In this document: positions 1-11,960 of the stretch, one piece after another
Numbering within the stretch: the stretch's first letter is position 1
How the letters are laid out: each line of letters opens with the position of its first letter
From: Microvelia longipes
Lineage: Eukaryota; Arthropoda; Insecta; Hemiptera; Veliidae
Direction: 5' to 3'
Length of the DNA stretch: 64,000 nucleotides
Assembly (NCBI GenBank): GCA_018340805.1
Contig: JACMZG010001908.1
Coordinates: 16,926,707-16,990,706 of the forward strand
The notes under the pieces: model-generated
Databases searched by the model: none
Told to the model about the DNA's origin: nothing
Seen by the model: the letters and a program-made list of their open reading frames with translations, nothing else
Program-made: the position numbers and the translations under genes

Positions 1-574
1 CCATAAGGTTAAATTCCATTTCACCGACTCTGATGCTTTGAAATAAAATTCGATCAAGTTTAAACAAGAAAAACCAAACTTAAACGAAAATAAAGGAAAC
101 TTTGGAAGAAAAATATAAGAATGAAAAATATACTTCTAAAATATTTAATTGCCATAAAGGAATAAAATAAGATTGCAACGTAAAGTAACGCTTTGATTAG
201 CAACCATATCATTGCAGTGGTAAACAAAGTAAAAAAAACTGTAAATAATACTGTATAAAGGTAATGAAGATAAAGAAATTCATTGGAATTGCAAGATTGA
301 TAATATCTCCTCACTGTTCCACCAAACATAATAAAAATAAATAAAATTGCTCCTCATATATTAAATAAATATACGGAAAAGTATATATGTATTCCCATAA
401 ATATTTAAATAATAAGAGAACAATTATTTTGAACGATAAAATAGGATTAATATACTAAAATATTTTCGAAAACGATAGCACAATTAGATGATCCATAAAA
501 TAAATTCCTCAAGTATTATATTAAAACATTTTATAAAAACTATCATGGAAATGGATCTCTGATTTCGATTAATT

Positions 575-596
575 TTACTACTCTGCAGAGTAGTAA
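575..596. repeat. perfect 22-bp palindrome
   Basis: Each half reads TTACTACTCTG and its complement, with no loop, centred on CTGCAG. Confidence 0.85.
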
Positions 597-646
597 TCAG
601 CGGCCATTCTACGTGAACACTTCTATGATAATTAAGTTACAAAATT

Positions 647-730
647 GCATACTATATTTAACGAAGTAAATGATTACATACTGCATATTACATAGTGCAT
701 ACTATATTTAACGAATTAAATGATTACTTA
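647..730. repeat. short tandem duplication, 50-bp spacing
   Basis: GCATACTATATTTAACGAA with TAAATGATTAC occurs at 647 and again at 697. It abuts the outer end of the TIR element. Confidence 0.7.
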
Positions 731-1110
731 ACCCAAAAATATAATAGGTATAGAATGTCGGAAGGTATACCAGAGAGTCAGACAGAAGGTGGGGGTGAAC
801 TCGGTGCTGGCATCTAGCGGCAGCTCTGAAACTAACTCTCCTTAGCATAACATTCTTTCCACTTTTTTAAGTTATTATTATGAAATCATCAGGTTTTTTA
901 TTACCATCTTAACGACACGAGTGTCTACTTGAAATTTGTTATTATTATATGAAACAAGTATGCATTTGGGTTAATCAGTTTTGTGCCAGTAGTAGTTTAC
1001 TCAAAATAAGACGAAAGTGGTGAATTAAAGTAGTTGGGCATGATGAAACTACCTAAGTATACACTAGCGCTCCTGTTAACTGGCTGCGAAACTAACATTT
1101 TCCGTCCTAA
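716..1110 (+). repeat. left arm of a long diverged inverted repeat
   Basis: It matches 7890-8252 in reverse complement over about 370 bp with many mismatches. Shared landmarks are GTGCTGGCATCTAGCGGCAG, ACGACACGAG and ACACTAGCGCTCCT. The first 50 bp are also the TIR of the element ending at 4686. Confidence 0.65.
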
Positions 1111-2664
1111 TTAAATAATCCTAGGACCATCTTTCATTATTTTTCTATTCTTTGACTTAACCCTAATTTAAAATGCGTCGAGAGACAGTTGTACTTTACT
1201 TATTTTAATTATAAAAATATATTACTATAAAAATCAAATAAATTATTCATTAAAACAAAGAAAAGTCGGACTTACTTCCGGAAATTCCGGGGTATCTCGG
1301 AATTTCTCTTTACCTCATTGGATTCTTCTTTACCACGCTCATTCTCCACGCATTTCGCTAAAAATAATATAAGGTGAAGAATATTAACTCTTAACCTCAA
1401 CTTTTTTTACTGACTCGTTTCGCTCGCCAGTAAATATAACCGCTTCGGTAAATAAAGATTCATTATGCCTAGTGGTGTAATGTACAATTTTTTTCTTTCT
1501 ATTGTTGAAAAATTGTTTTATAGTTTAATTTTAAAAAAATTTGGATTAAACATTTTTATAAAATTTTCTGTACTTTAATCCAACTTTTTTCTAAGGATTA
1601 TTTTTTTTTAAAAGCCTTTTTAGAGTATTGTAGAGACAGTTAAGTCAGGTCATACCTGTTCCACCCACTTTATGCTGTAATCTAGATTGCATCAGAAGAA
1701 ACACAGAGATATTGAGACTAATCTACTGGCAAATCTTGGCATAGTCAAGAAAACATAATAAAACGGTCTTTTTCATATTAAATATAAAAGTACATTTAAA
1801 TTGTTGAATAAGTGTTCCTAAATACTGGACAACACTTTTATGGCCCAAGAAGACATATATTCGAGCAGATGCGATCTTATTCAAAAAAATTTATTGTTAA
1901 ATTAGCATAATTTTGAGGCATTGTTGCTATGGTAATTCCGAAAGATAAATTACTTAATTTAAGTGAATTTGAAATATATTTTTATATGATCACGCCAAGT
2001 TTTAATACAGACAGATGTTAAACTATTAATATACATATGACTAGATACTACCTTTAATGATCAAAACAGGATCATCCTAATACAATAACACTGTGCATAA
2101 AATAAAAGTAAAGGATAAAATCTGATTCAAGTGATAAACAAATTGAACCTTCACAACAGTAATCTGGGGTACACCATAGGACACTGTTACTGGTCCCTAT
2201 AAAAAATCAATCATTATGCTTAAATTTTATTTTGACTATCTGTTACCCCTCATATAGATAGGAAACAAACCAGGACCAAGACTTATATTGTTGCACAATT
2301 ATATTGTGTTCATTTTTTCAAAATTTATTTACAAAAATTTCAAGATCAACGGTATAGATTGCTATGGTCAGATAAATAATCATTATTAATTAGTTTTTTA
2401 AGTTTAGTAATGGTATGCATTCTCAGTGCCAAGACTTTGTTGGAAACCGAACTGTTTATTAGAGATATTTTTATTAGTTTTTAATTATCTTACCAACTGC
2501 TGTTCAACAACTTTTTCAAATATAGTAAATATATTAAAATAAACATATGGGCCGATAATTGCTAACATTCTCTCTTTCCCCCTATTTGTGTATAAGAGAA
2601 ATTATATAGTTGTTTCATGTATTCGAGGAAAGTTCATGTTTTTTTACTTAGCTTCACCAAACAC

Positions 2665-2701
2665 GGGCCTTCGGCCTGTAGCCGCTACAGGCCGAAGGCC
2701 C
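2665..2701. repeat. GC-rich perfect hairpin, 18-bp arms
   Basis: Arms GGGCCTTCGGCCTGTAGC and its exact complement are separated by one base. It is a strongly G+C-rich island in AT-rich DNA. Related GGCCGAAGGC or GGCCGCTACA scraps occur near 25.4, 45.7 and 55.8 kb. Confidence 0.85.
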
Positions 2702-4078
2702 CTCAGCCCGTCCTACACCCGTTCTGGGGAATGTGAGGCTTACTGTTTTTAATATTTATTGAAGTGAGGCGATGACCCTTCCAGGGCCATATAGACATAT
2801 ACATATGTACTAAGTGATAAATATAGGGTTAACCAACTATCTTACACCCACTGTATAGTAAAAAAAAAACCTTCTAACTTATTGGTGATGCCGACATGAT
2901 TAAGTTATTTGCTAATGGTCCGAATGAGCTGAAATCGGTTTCAATAGTTTTATAAGCCACTTCGAGGTCCTTTCGCTTTGTGGGCCTGCTTAACTCGTCA
3001 TACCTTGAGTTGGTGATGTCATACATTTATTACATACACCAGGCATCGAAACCTCCACAACATCTCGGCATGACTGAATCCCCCCCCCCCCAATCCCAAC
3101 CTCAACTTATGTCATCCAAACAAGCGTCATGTTACCTGGATGGACGGAATAACTAATGTAAGGAAGAGTTAATGTTATCATTAGAGACCATCCCATTTAC
3201 AAAAAAGTATATTTTTGTAAGTATGTATCAAGTTAAATTTTTTTTTTTAAATAAACGTTTATTTATTTGTTTATTTATATTCATGATGATAATTCGCTAA
3301 TAGGTAAGAGAGAAGAGAATAATCATGTCGATCTCCTTTAGAGTCCCGGCACGGAGTCCATCAAACCCAGAACCTGATCCAACTCTTTAGCCATCAATGA
3401 TTTCTTCAGAGAAGACTTCATTATACTTAAATGTACTTGTAACTTTTTGTTCATCCTAAAAGTCTTCAACAAAATTACCTTTTTGAATTTTGGAAGCTAA
3501 ATTTGTACAAACAGATGAAAAGTAATTATTAAAAATATCTGCCTTTATTTTAGGATTAGAATTTAATACTATTTTATAATTTGTATGGTTAATGTTTTAA
3601 ACATCAATGTTTTAAATTTATATTTTTTGACGTCATAACTTTGATTCATGACGACATAAATTTTTCATAAACAATCGGCTTCGTAACCTCTCCAACACCT
3701 TGCCATATGCCAAGTTTTAATTGTTATATAGTAAATTTGTTACTATCATATTTTTTTATTTATTAAGAATTTTCAAAAAAGGTTACATTTATAATTGAAA
3801 ATCATAAATAATTTAAATATGAATTTGATACATATAGCAAAACTAACGCTGAAGCTTCAATTTTAATGTACGATAAACAGTTACGATTATAACAGACATT
3901 ACAACATACACTTATTAGTTTAACCCTTGGCCGATACACAACAACTACTCTAGGGATCGCTTCGCGGCCTCACACCTTCCTGAGAACACGTGGTTGTTAC
4001 CTCGTAGTAATTTGTTGTAATAGTAGTATTGTAAGTTGAATACTGCCATGATATTGGCGAGTTTACAAATGTATTAGT

Positions 4079-4230
4079 AAGAAAACGTGATTTGTTTACA
4101 TAAAGTTATGTATGTCAGACGATGAAATCGAAACTAATGAAGATAAATAATGTAACTCCGTGTATGTGTTTAACATTCATACTAACGTATATGTATTAAA
4201 TGTCACCCCTGTCAGATCACTTTACTAGGT
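4079..4230 (+). repeat. dispersed repeat family D, copy
   Basis: Shares AACGTGATTTGTTTACAT, TATGTATGTCA and AATGAAGATAAATAATG with copies near 12.65, 24.94 and 25.6 kb. Confidence 0.5.
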
Positions 4231-4916
4231 TTAGCGCTAGCTGATAGAATTTTTAAGGTTATTCAATAGAAGGGGGGGGGGGTTATTTCAATGAATGAAA
4301 TAATTTTTTGACATATTAGGTTATAGTTCGTAATTGACGCCATTGCAGGAATAAATAGTAAATTTTCAATGTTGACCGCCTATACCGATTCCTGCAATGA
4401 CGTCACACGTCAGTAATAAAAACGTCAGGTTATAACCTCCGAATGCTTTTGGTTTGTTTACATCGAATTAGGTTTAGCGAACTTCTGAAATTTTTGCTGA
4501 GTACTTATTGTAGGTTAATCTCGTCATTTACATTTCATTAAGAAGTATATTTTCGTACCAAGTTGTATTCAGTTCCGTAAACCCCAAAATTATTGTTTGG
4601 GGGCACAATTCCCAAAATTTATTGTGTCGCCAAAGAAACGGTCTGACTCTCTGGTATACCTTACGACATTCTATATCTATTATATTCTTAGGCTTTTAAA
4701 ATTATTAACTTCTCGATTTTAAAAATATTAACTTATACATTTTCAAACTTAAGCAGCCTATAAATTGTTTTTCGACGTACGACGAATTGTCAGATAAAGT
4801 AAAACATAAGGAACTAACTAAATGGACTAGAAATCAAAAGTTAATATCTATTAATCTTTTGGTTTGGAAGTTAATGGCGAAAATACTTATTTGTAGATGT
4901 AATACTTAAATAAAAA

Positions 4917-6410
4917 TTAGCTTAGGGCATAGAAGAGACTAAATTTTATTAGATTAAATTTAGCGCCCTGATTCTCATATTAGACCAAGAGCCCAGGGGT
5001 GTTTTGTTAATAAAAAGTGTAATGGCTGGAACCGGTGTCAATTTTTCGTAAATACCTTCCTGAACAAGGATCTGCAATTCTGCAGACTCGTATCGGATGG
5101 GTGACCCAGGCAGAATGCACTTTACAGGTGAAATTTACCACCCAAGTTAACAAACAGTGTAATGGCTGGAACCGGTCTCAATTTTTCTTAAATACCTTCC
5201 TAAACAAGGATCTGCAATTCTGCCGACTCGTATCGGATGGGTGTCCCAGGCAGAACCTTTGACCCCTAAAGTGCGTTCTGCCTGGGACACCCATCCGATA
5301 CGAGTCTGCAGAATTGCAGATCCTTGTTCAGGAAGGTATTTACGAAAAATTGACACCGGTTCCAGCCATTACACTTTTTATTAACAAAACACCCCTGGGC
5401 TCTTGGTCTATATAGTATTATGGAGACTCACACAAGTTTTTATAATAATACAAAGTTATATGGAAATGCTTAGAAGAAAATTTAGTTAACATCTGTCAAA
5501 AATAAACTCAAATTAACAAAACACATAATTAATACAGAACTGAAATATATTACATATTTATTTAAAGGATTAAGATTTAAAAAAAATAGGCTGCCAAGTA
5601 CAATCGCTGGTAAATTCATAGGCATTACAGAATCATAGATACCCTATTACAAGATTAAATGGACATCTACTGTAATACTTCTCGAAGGTTTAACTAAACT
5701 TACGTTGTAACACCCCAGAAATATGATTATCTAATAATTTTGAGGGCAGAAGTAGCGAGACCGAAGTAATATTACTTTAAGGTTCAGGTTATAATAACAT
5801 TCCAAGGACGAGCGAAGCGAGTACATGAGTAGAGTCATAAAACCTTAAAGACTTCAGATCTCATTTTGACTCAGATTTTATTTTGAGGTCGAGCCTAGCC
5901 AGACCAAAGTAATTTCACCATAAGCTTTATATAATAATCCAAAACTTTATAACAACCAATAACTACGGTCAGCACCTTATGTTGATTCCTGGGATGAATC
6001 AGTCTGCGTCTTTTGGGTCAGAATATTCTCAGACTCAATCAATAAGTTTACTGGAATTAATCTGGACATTCTCGAAATTTCAGGAACTGTCTATAGGCCG
6101 GGGGAAATCCCCCGCCCTAAAGATATATTTTGGCTGGCTGCTGGCAATAAGAAAGCCAAGAATATCAGAAAGTTCAACTCCTCTAACAATGCCTTAATTT
6201 TGTTGACCTGCTTACAATATCTAAAAAAGTCAAGAATCAATAAAATCTACTCTAAGATCAATAAAATTAATATCATTAATACATGAGTATTGTTGTCTCC
6301 ATAATACAAGATGAGAATTAGTTTTGCATGAATTGGCCCCATGTGAAGTGTAAGTAGTGAAATATAGTTTATGTAATCTCATGAAATTTAGTCTCTCCTG
6401 TGCCCTAAAC
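4917..6410. mobile_element. candidate MITE-like element with about 40-bp imperfect TIRs
   Basis: Left TTAGGGCATAGAAGAGACTA (from 4921) and right, in reverse complement, TTAGGGCACAGGAGAGACTA (to 6407) agree over about 40 bp. The interior includes a nested palindromic element at 4981-5410 and AT-rich sequence without genes. The left end may instead be a short internally deleted copy. Confidence 0.4.
4981..5410. mobile_element. foldback element with 120-bp arms and a triplicated end
   Basis: It begins TAGACCAAGAGCCCAGGGGT and ends with the exact reverse complement. Arms of about 120 bp are nearly perfect. A third, direct copy of the arm (about 5150-5255) lies between them, so the unit starting GTGTAATGGCTGGAACCGG appears twice direct and once inverted. 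TA sits at both edges, consistent with a TA target duplication. ORFs on both strands are shadows of the repeat. Confidence 0.8.
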
Positions 6411-6429
6411 TGATTCTCAAAATTAATAT

Positions 6430-6720
6430 CATTCGGGCGCAGGAGTCCTGTATGCCAAGTAAATTTCCATTAAATTCTCGCTTCCATCATTAATCCATTT
6501 TGTTTACGGTTTATACTTTACAACTTGAATAGTAGCATTACTACTCGTTACTTTCTTTTGAATATTCAAAGGAAATGTGCATTTTGTTAGTTATACAAAA
6601 CTATGCATGCCTATGCTTTCAAAATTGGCAGAGCACACCATTATTTGCACTAATTTTAACCTCAGTCATTTCTTATCTTTTAAAGGTTTTTAGCCCATTT
6701 CACTAAAACCAAAGAATATA
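6430..6720 (+). mobile_element. palindromic SINE-like family copy (diverged)
   Basis: It shares the loop motifs CAAAGGAAATGTGCATT, GTTATACAAAACTATG and ACCATTATTTGCACTAATTT with the copies at 10.1 and 11.4 kb. The 5' arm is diverged but recognisable (TCGGGCGCAGGAGTCC). Confidence 0.5.
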
Positions 6721-7149
6721 TACCTATAGATAAATAAAGATGCGATTCTGAGATTTATTATTTCGGAACTGAGTGCTAATAAAAAGTCAATTTTTAGTGC
6801 TAATATTTTTTTTGTTTTCTGAATTTATTAACAGTAAAAAACTTTTAAAATGATTAAAACTTGTGGTAAATGTACTCCAAAATGTCCTGATGATGAAAAT
6901 TTCGCGACAATTGCCTGATAAGTGTTGCTTAAAAGTTTTATAAAGTGAGCGTGTCTCTGAGCTTAACCGAAACGATTGAAATGTTTGTGGGTTAATGAAG
7001 TCACACTTATATAAAAAACAATAGGGTTCGGGGAATTAAACAAGGTAGATTTTTGTACTAAATTCCATTTTGATCCAAGAAAGCGTTCGAAAGTTATTGT
7101 GTCCCATAGAAACGTCTAGGACACAAAAAGCTTATACACGCATACATAT

Positions 7150-7177
7150 ATTATATATATATATAATATATATTATA

Positions 7178-7212
<35 letters not shown>
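7150..7212. repeat. (TA)n microsatellite
   Basis: Interrupted TA repeat following a family D-like 3' end (6975-7140). Confidence 0.95.
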
Positions 7213-7216
<4 letters not shown>

Positions 7217-7889
7217 TCTACCTTCCCCTACTCACACCTATACCATCCATGACCCCAATCTCATAAGCTCGAATATTCTTTGAAAATTCGCTAAAAAGTC
7301 AAAAAAACGAAGTCCAAAATGCACTTAAAAATGTTAGATTTCACTACACCGTATTTATTTCAGAAAAATCAAACAAACCACACTTGTTTTCATTTCTTCC
7401 GATAATATAGATGTCCAACTTTCGATACTATAACAATTCCTTAATATAAACTATAAATTATAGTAAAATACTTGTTATAGATTTGACCCTATGCTAATAC
7501 ACGGGGAAATTCTTTTGTTTGGAAAATGACTTCTTATCTATAGGTTACAAAATCAGCTACGCTGTTTACTTAAAAAATTCCCTTTGCCAAGAAGAGTAGT
7601 TCATAACATACATATAGTCATAGAATAAAAAATTATGTAGCAACACAATACTGACGGCTAAGCAAAACAAATAATAGTATTTAAAAGATTTCAATTCTTT
7701 ATTATAATTTATTACCTGATCGAATTAGAGAGCTTGAAACTAAATAAATTTTAAAAGAATGTTTGATTAAAATCTCATATACTCTTTAAAAGAGTACAAA
7801 AACTTTTCATAGAATGTGTATATTTTTATTTTATTTATTTTTGATTAAGGAAACCATGTACAATTTGAATTTCAGTATAACGGCTAATT

Positions 7890-8252
7890 TAGATTTATTT
7901 AAGAAAATGTTAGCTCTGAAGCCAGTCAAAAGGAGCGCTAGTGTGTAATGTGGTAGTTTAACTATGCCATTTACGAGAATGATGCGCCACCGTCGACTTT
8001 TTTTCAGCTTACTAGTTTGTATATAATGATGATTAATTTAAATCAGATGCTCGTGTCGTAAAAATAGTAATAAAACAAGATGATTTCATGATAATAATTA
8101 AGAAAAATGGTTAGAAGGTTATCCTAGAAAGACTTAGTTTCAGATCTGCCGCTAGATGCCAGCACTGAGTTCACCCTCACCTTTTTTCAGACCTTCTCGT
8201 ATACCTTTTGACATTCTATGCCTATTATATTCTTTGGCTAAAATCATTAAAA
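7890..8252 (-). repeat. right arm of a long diverged inverted repeat
   Basis: Reverse complement of 716-1110. It holds CTGCCGCTAGATGCCAGCAC (8146-8165) and AGGAGCGCTAGTGTGTAATG. It could be the far end of a 7.5-kb element or a second solo end of the same family. Confidence 0.6.
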
Positions 8253-8480
8253 GAAATACTGTTTCTGTACTAGAAGAAGGATATAAATCCGTTTAAATTA
8301 AATGCAACCACGACCAGACATAAACATCTCATCGTGATTTGAAAGTTTAATTCCTATTTAATGAAAGTTGAATGAAATAAATAAGTTATGGACTGTTGAT
8401 TGAATTATATGTAATAAGTAAACGACTTCAGTCCGAAAGATTTATTTAAATACACAAAAACTTAAGGTTTCGACTAGGGA

Positions 8481-8557
8481 ACCAAGTCTTTGTTTTAACA
8501 AAGACTTGGTTGAAACAAAGACTTAGTTTCTATTACGGCCTTTAGGCCGTAATAGAA
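8481..8557. repeat. two adjacent perfect hairpins
   Basis: Hairpin 1 has arms ACCAAGTCTTTGTT (8481-8494) and 8497-8510. Hairpin 2 has arms TTCTATTACGGCCT (8528-8541) and 8544-8557. Both have 14-bp perfect stems and 2-nt loops. A third partial copy of the first arm (AACAAAGACTTAGTT) lies between them. Confidence 0.85.
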
Positions 8558-9319
8558 AAGGAATTCTAAAACCCCAATTACAAACTATTAAAAAATAAAA
8601 TCATAAAAAGTGAACATTAAAAACTAAAATTAGTTTTTGTACATTAAATAAATCTTTTCGAACTAAAGTCTTTTATTTATTATGTATATAATTGAAAATT
8701 GAATGTTACAACTTTTTTCAATCTTGGCAGACGATATGAAAAATGAATAAAAATTAAACAAATTGGTGCTGAAAGTTGAATGATAAAAAATAAGATGTAT
8801 GGCAGGTTTTCTAACTGATGATTGTTGGCAACGGAAGCAACTTAATAAAACGTGTATTTAAAATATACGCATGTTTGCCCTCATGTGAAAACTCTTTGGC
8901 ACTTGAAGTTACATGTTAGGCAGGGTCAGCCAGATATGCTGAGATGATAGATATTCGGCTCTGACTGTCTGTCTGTCCGAAGAAAGCCTTTCGAAAATTT
9001 TCTGGAACACACTAAATTAATCCAGGACTCAGACAATATAATACACACTTAACATCTACCTAAAGGATATTTTAGATAAAATCCAATGTATATTAGCTAA
9101 AACTGCAAGTCAAGTTTGCGAACGAGTTCTATAACGGTCCACGCGAGATTAGAACAAGACAAATTGCATAAATTTTCTCCCGGCAGAACTTCGTGCACCA
9201 TAATTTTTACTTTATTTTTATTATTTCTTTTTTAAACTTGGATTTTCATTTTAAATTTTGTACATTTTTGCATAGTATTTAACAACTAGAGAAAGAAAGG
9301 TTAATTTATCACAATTATT

Positions 9320-9501
9320 TAATTAGTATCTTCCTAATCTGACGTTTTTATTTATTTTACCTTGTTATAAATTATAATATTCAAACTGGATTTAAATGAG
9401 AGGGTAGATATACATATTTACTTTTAACGGTCAATCTAAATTAATATAATCGCTAATTTAAGCCTTCCCTGCAAAATTGTAATTAAGTACACAAAAATGA
9501 A

Positions 9502-9571
<70 letters not shown>

Positions 9572-9759
9572 TTCAGTTTTTGTGTACTTAATTACAATTT
9601 TGCAGGGGAAGGCTTAAATTAGCGATTATATTAATTTAGATTGAAGCCGTTTAAAAGTAAATATGTATATCTACCCTCTCATTTAAATCCAGTTTGAATA
9701 TTATAATTTATAAACAAGGTAAAATAAATAAAAACGTCAGATTAGGAAGATACTAATTA
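9320..9759. repeat. 440-bp near-perfect palindrome with a (TA)n centre
   Basis: Arms of about 185 bp (TAATTAGTATCTTCCTAATC and its complement at the far edge) are almost identical apart from a few small indels. The (TA)n tract at 9503-9570 forms the centre. The high identity suggests a recent inverted duplication or insertion. Confidence 0.85.
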
Positions 9760-9859
9760 AAAGATAGCTAAAAAGCTTGTAGCTAAAAGATATTGATGAT
9801 TCTATAATTTCACCAAAATTATTCGTTTTAGTTGTTTTCAAGACATCCTGAATAGTTTT

Positions 9860-9945
9860 TACAATGTTTTCTGCCAGTATGTGTGTGTGTTTTTTTACAA
9901 TCGTAGCTCCAGTGTATTTATGCTTGAGAGTTGAACCGTGGGTTA
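9860..9945 (+). repeat. dispersed repeat family E, 3' part
   Basis: ATCGTAGCTCCAGTGTATTT + ATGC then GAGTTGAA, shared with 34.5, 37.3 and 51.1 kb. It runs straight into (TA)n. Confidence 0.5.
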
Positions 9946-9946
9946 T

Positions 9947-10005
<59 letters not shown>

Positions 10006-10022
10006 TATATGTATATATATAT
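9943..10022. repeat. (TA)n microsatellite
   Basis: Nearly pure TA run directly after a family E fragment. It gives spurious Tyr/Ile-rich ORFs on both strands. Confidence 0.95.
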
Positions 10023-10137
10023 GTCATTAGCCGGCAATTAAGGCTCAGCTCAAATTTCAAAAAATAGATTTTAAAAAATTGAAAAATATTTTTATTGAGT
10101 TGAAATTGGGTAGAAGTGTACCACTTTATGTCAAAAT

Positions 10138-10450
10138 TCTGGCGCGGTGGTTCGCAGGTCGGGCGTATTTCCTTTGGAATGCGTGTTTCCGTGCTTAACA
10201 AATCCATTTATTGCTTAAGGATCCAGTGTATGCTTTATAACTGGAGGAGTTACTCAATTATCAAGCACTACTCTTAACACATATTTTCTGCATTTTTGAA
10301 AGGAAATGTGCATAAGTATTATGTTGGTTACACAAAACGACGTTTCCAAAATTAGCCTCTAAAACACCATTATTTGCACTATTTTAATGCTCAGTTGCTT
10401 CCGTGGTTGGTTTCTTTAAAGGTCTTTGCGCATTTCCATTGAAAACAGAA
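10138..10450 (+). mobile_element. palindromic SINE-like family copy
   Basis: It starts TTCTGGCGCGGTGGTTCGC and contains the arm motifs GCGTGTTTCCGTGCTTAACA and TCAAGCACTACTC. The loop motif CACCATTATTTGCACTA follows, and the copy ends near a TGCGCATTTC block. The second arm is mostly lost. Confidence 0.6.
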
Positions 10451-11241
10451 GCTTACGGCACTTGTGCAGTAATATGTTCAACAAAGGTTGTTTTTTAAAC
10501 GTAAACATGTTAGCGTAAATATAAAAGCATATTAGGATTCAGCAATGAACATAACGTAAGAATACACCACTGATTTTTGAAAAGTGTACAATTTAGTTTT
10601 TATCAAAATTTTGTTCAACTAATGTAACTTAAAACGTGGGTGGATGACCTCTGTCAATATAACTGATTTTTGTACTTCATGAGCACAAGCAAAGCGAGTA
10701 TGAAGATGCAATATATGTTAGGTGACGTTTATATCGTCATGACAAGGAAAGCAAGTCTGAAGTAGTGAGGTTATCAAGTTAAGGAAAAGATAACTTAAAC
10801 TTAGGAGATAACTCGTACCTGATTATTAATGATAACCCATGTTTGGACAGAAATTGCTAAAAGGAAATATTTTTTTACTGCATTTTACCACTAGTTCAGT
10901 GGACGAATCTAAAAGCAAGAGCTTTAAATTAAATGTTTTTAGTACACATCAAAATTGTTTGTTTGGCATATAAATTACATGAACAGTTTCGTAAAATATT
11001 CCGAGTACACTGTAATTTTAATTATTTTCTTGAAGTCATGGTTTTAGTTTTAATTTTATTAATTACTATCCTAACATACCTTGGCAACAAGTTATTTATG
11101 TATTTATTTTTTTTTAATATTGTTTGAGGATGAGATTAAATAAACAAGTCCAAGATAATAGTTAGATTAAACTTATAATACTGCGGAAGATTTATTTCTT
11201 GAACATATTAAGAAAGGCTTTTTAGGGAGCATTTAAATAAT

Positions 11242-11310
11242 TCTGGCGCGGTGGTCCGCATGTCGGGCGAATTTCCTTCGGCATGCGTGTTTCCGTGCTA
11301 AACAACAATC
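11242..11310 (+). mobile_element. palindromic SINE-like family, 5' arm fragment
   Basis: The segment TTCTGGCGCGGTGGTCCGC through CGTGTTTCCGTGCTAAACAA matches the arm of the element at 11.4 kb. It breaks off into a linker resembling the sequence after the B box. Confidence 0.6.
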
Positions 11311-11373
11311 CTGGTAGAGACGATGATTTGTATCGATTTTTTACGTAATATAAGTTTATAGCTACTTAATAAT

Positions 11374-11960
11374 TCTAGCGCGGTGTGGTCTGCTGTTGGG
11401 CGAATATTATTTGTAATGCGTGTTTCCGTGCTTAACAACCAATTTCTTGCTTAAGGTTCCGGTTTATGCTTTAAAGCCAAAGCAGTTACTCAATTGTCAA
11501 GCACTGCTCGTAACTCATTTTGTCTGTATTTTTCAAAGGAAATGCGCATAATTATCCAGTTGGTTATACAAAACTATGGCTCTAAAATTAGAAGTAAGCA
11601 CTATTATTTGCACTAGTTTAAAGCTTAGTTACTGTTTATCTTTAAAGGTTTTGGTGCATTTTCTTTGAAAAATACAAACAAAATGAATTACGAGCAGTGC
11701 TTGACAAATGAGTAACTGCATAGGTTCTAAAGCATAAACCGGAACCTTAAGCAAGAAATTGGTTGTTAAGCACGGAAACACGCATTCTATGAAATTCGCC
11801 CAACATACGGATCTCCTTGCCAGAATTATTTTGTAGTTATAAACTTATATAATGTAAAAAACGATACAAAGCTATCGTCCCTACCAGGATTCGAACCCAA
11901 GCACTCTGAGTTTAGTACTTGTATCGACTCCGGACCACTGCCATTCATCTCACAGACCCG
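11374..11960 (-). mobile_element. palindromic SINE-like element with tRNA-like head
   Basis: Two arms (11374-11545 and 11650-11826) are near-perfect reverse complements, containing GCGTGTTTCCGTGCTTAACA and AATTTCTTGCTTAAGGTTCC. A loop of about 100 bp separates them. Adjoining the right arm on the minus strand is a pol III-like head: A box TGGCAGTGGTCC (11943-11932), then B box GGTTCGAATCC (11897-11887), about 34 bp apart. The upstream stretch 11311-11373 repeats the post-B-box linker, so a second truncated head may lie there. Confidence 0.65.

Larger units (their letters stand above)
738..4686. mobile_element. non-coding DNA element with 46-bp terminal inverted repeats
   Basis: Left end 738-783 and right end 4641-4686 are reverse complements with two visible mismatches over 46 bp (AATATAATAGRTATAGAATG, then GGTATACCAGAGAGTCAGAC). 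The interior of about 3.9 kb has no ORF of note, so it would be a non-autonomous DNA transposon. No target-site duplication is obvious. A related end in the right-hand orientation recurs at 8.2 kb. Confidence 0.6.

Noticed and set aside
5035..5356. ORFs on both strands with near-identical N-terminal sequence
   Set aside because: They are the two arms of the same inverted repeat read outward, not genes.
9737..10207. 156-residue minus-strand ORF with a long Tyr/Ile run
   Set aside because: It is a translation of the (TA)n tract and flanking repeat family E sequence.
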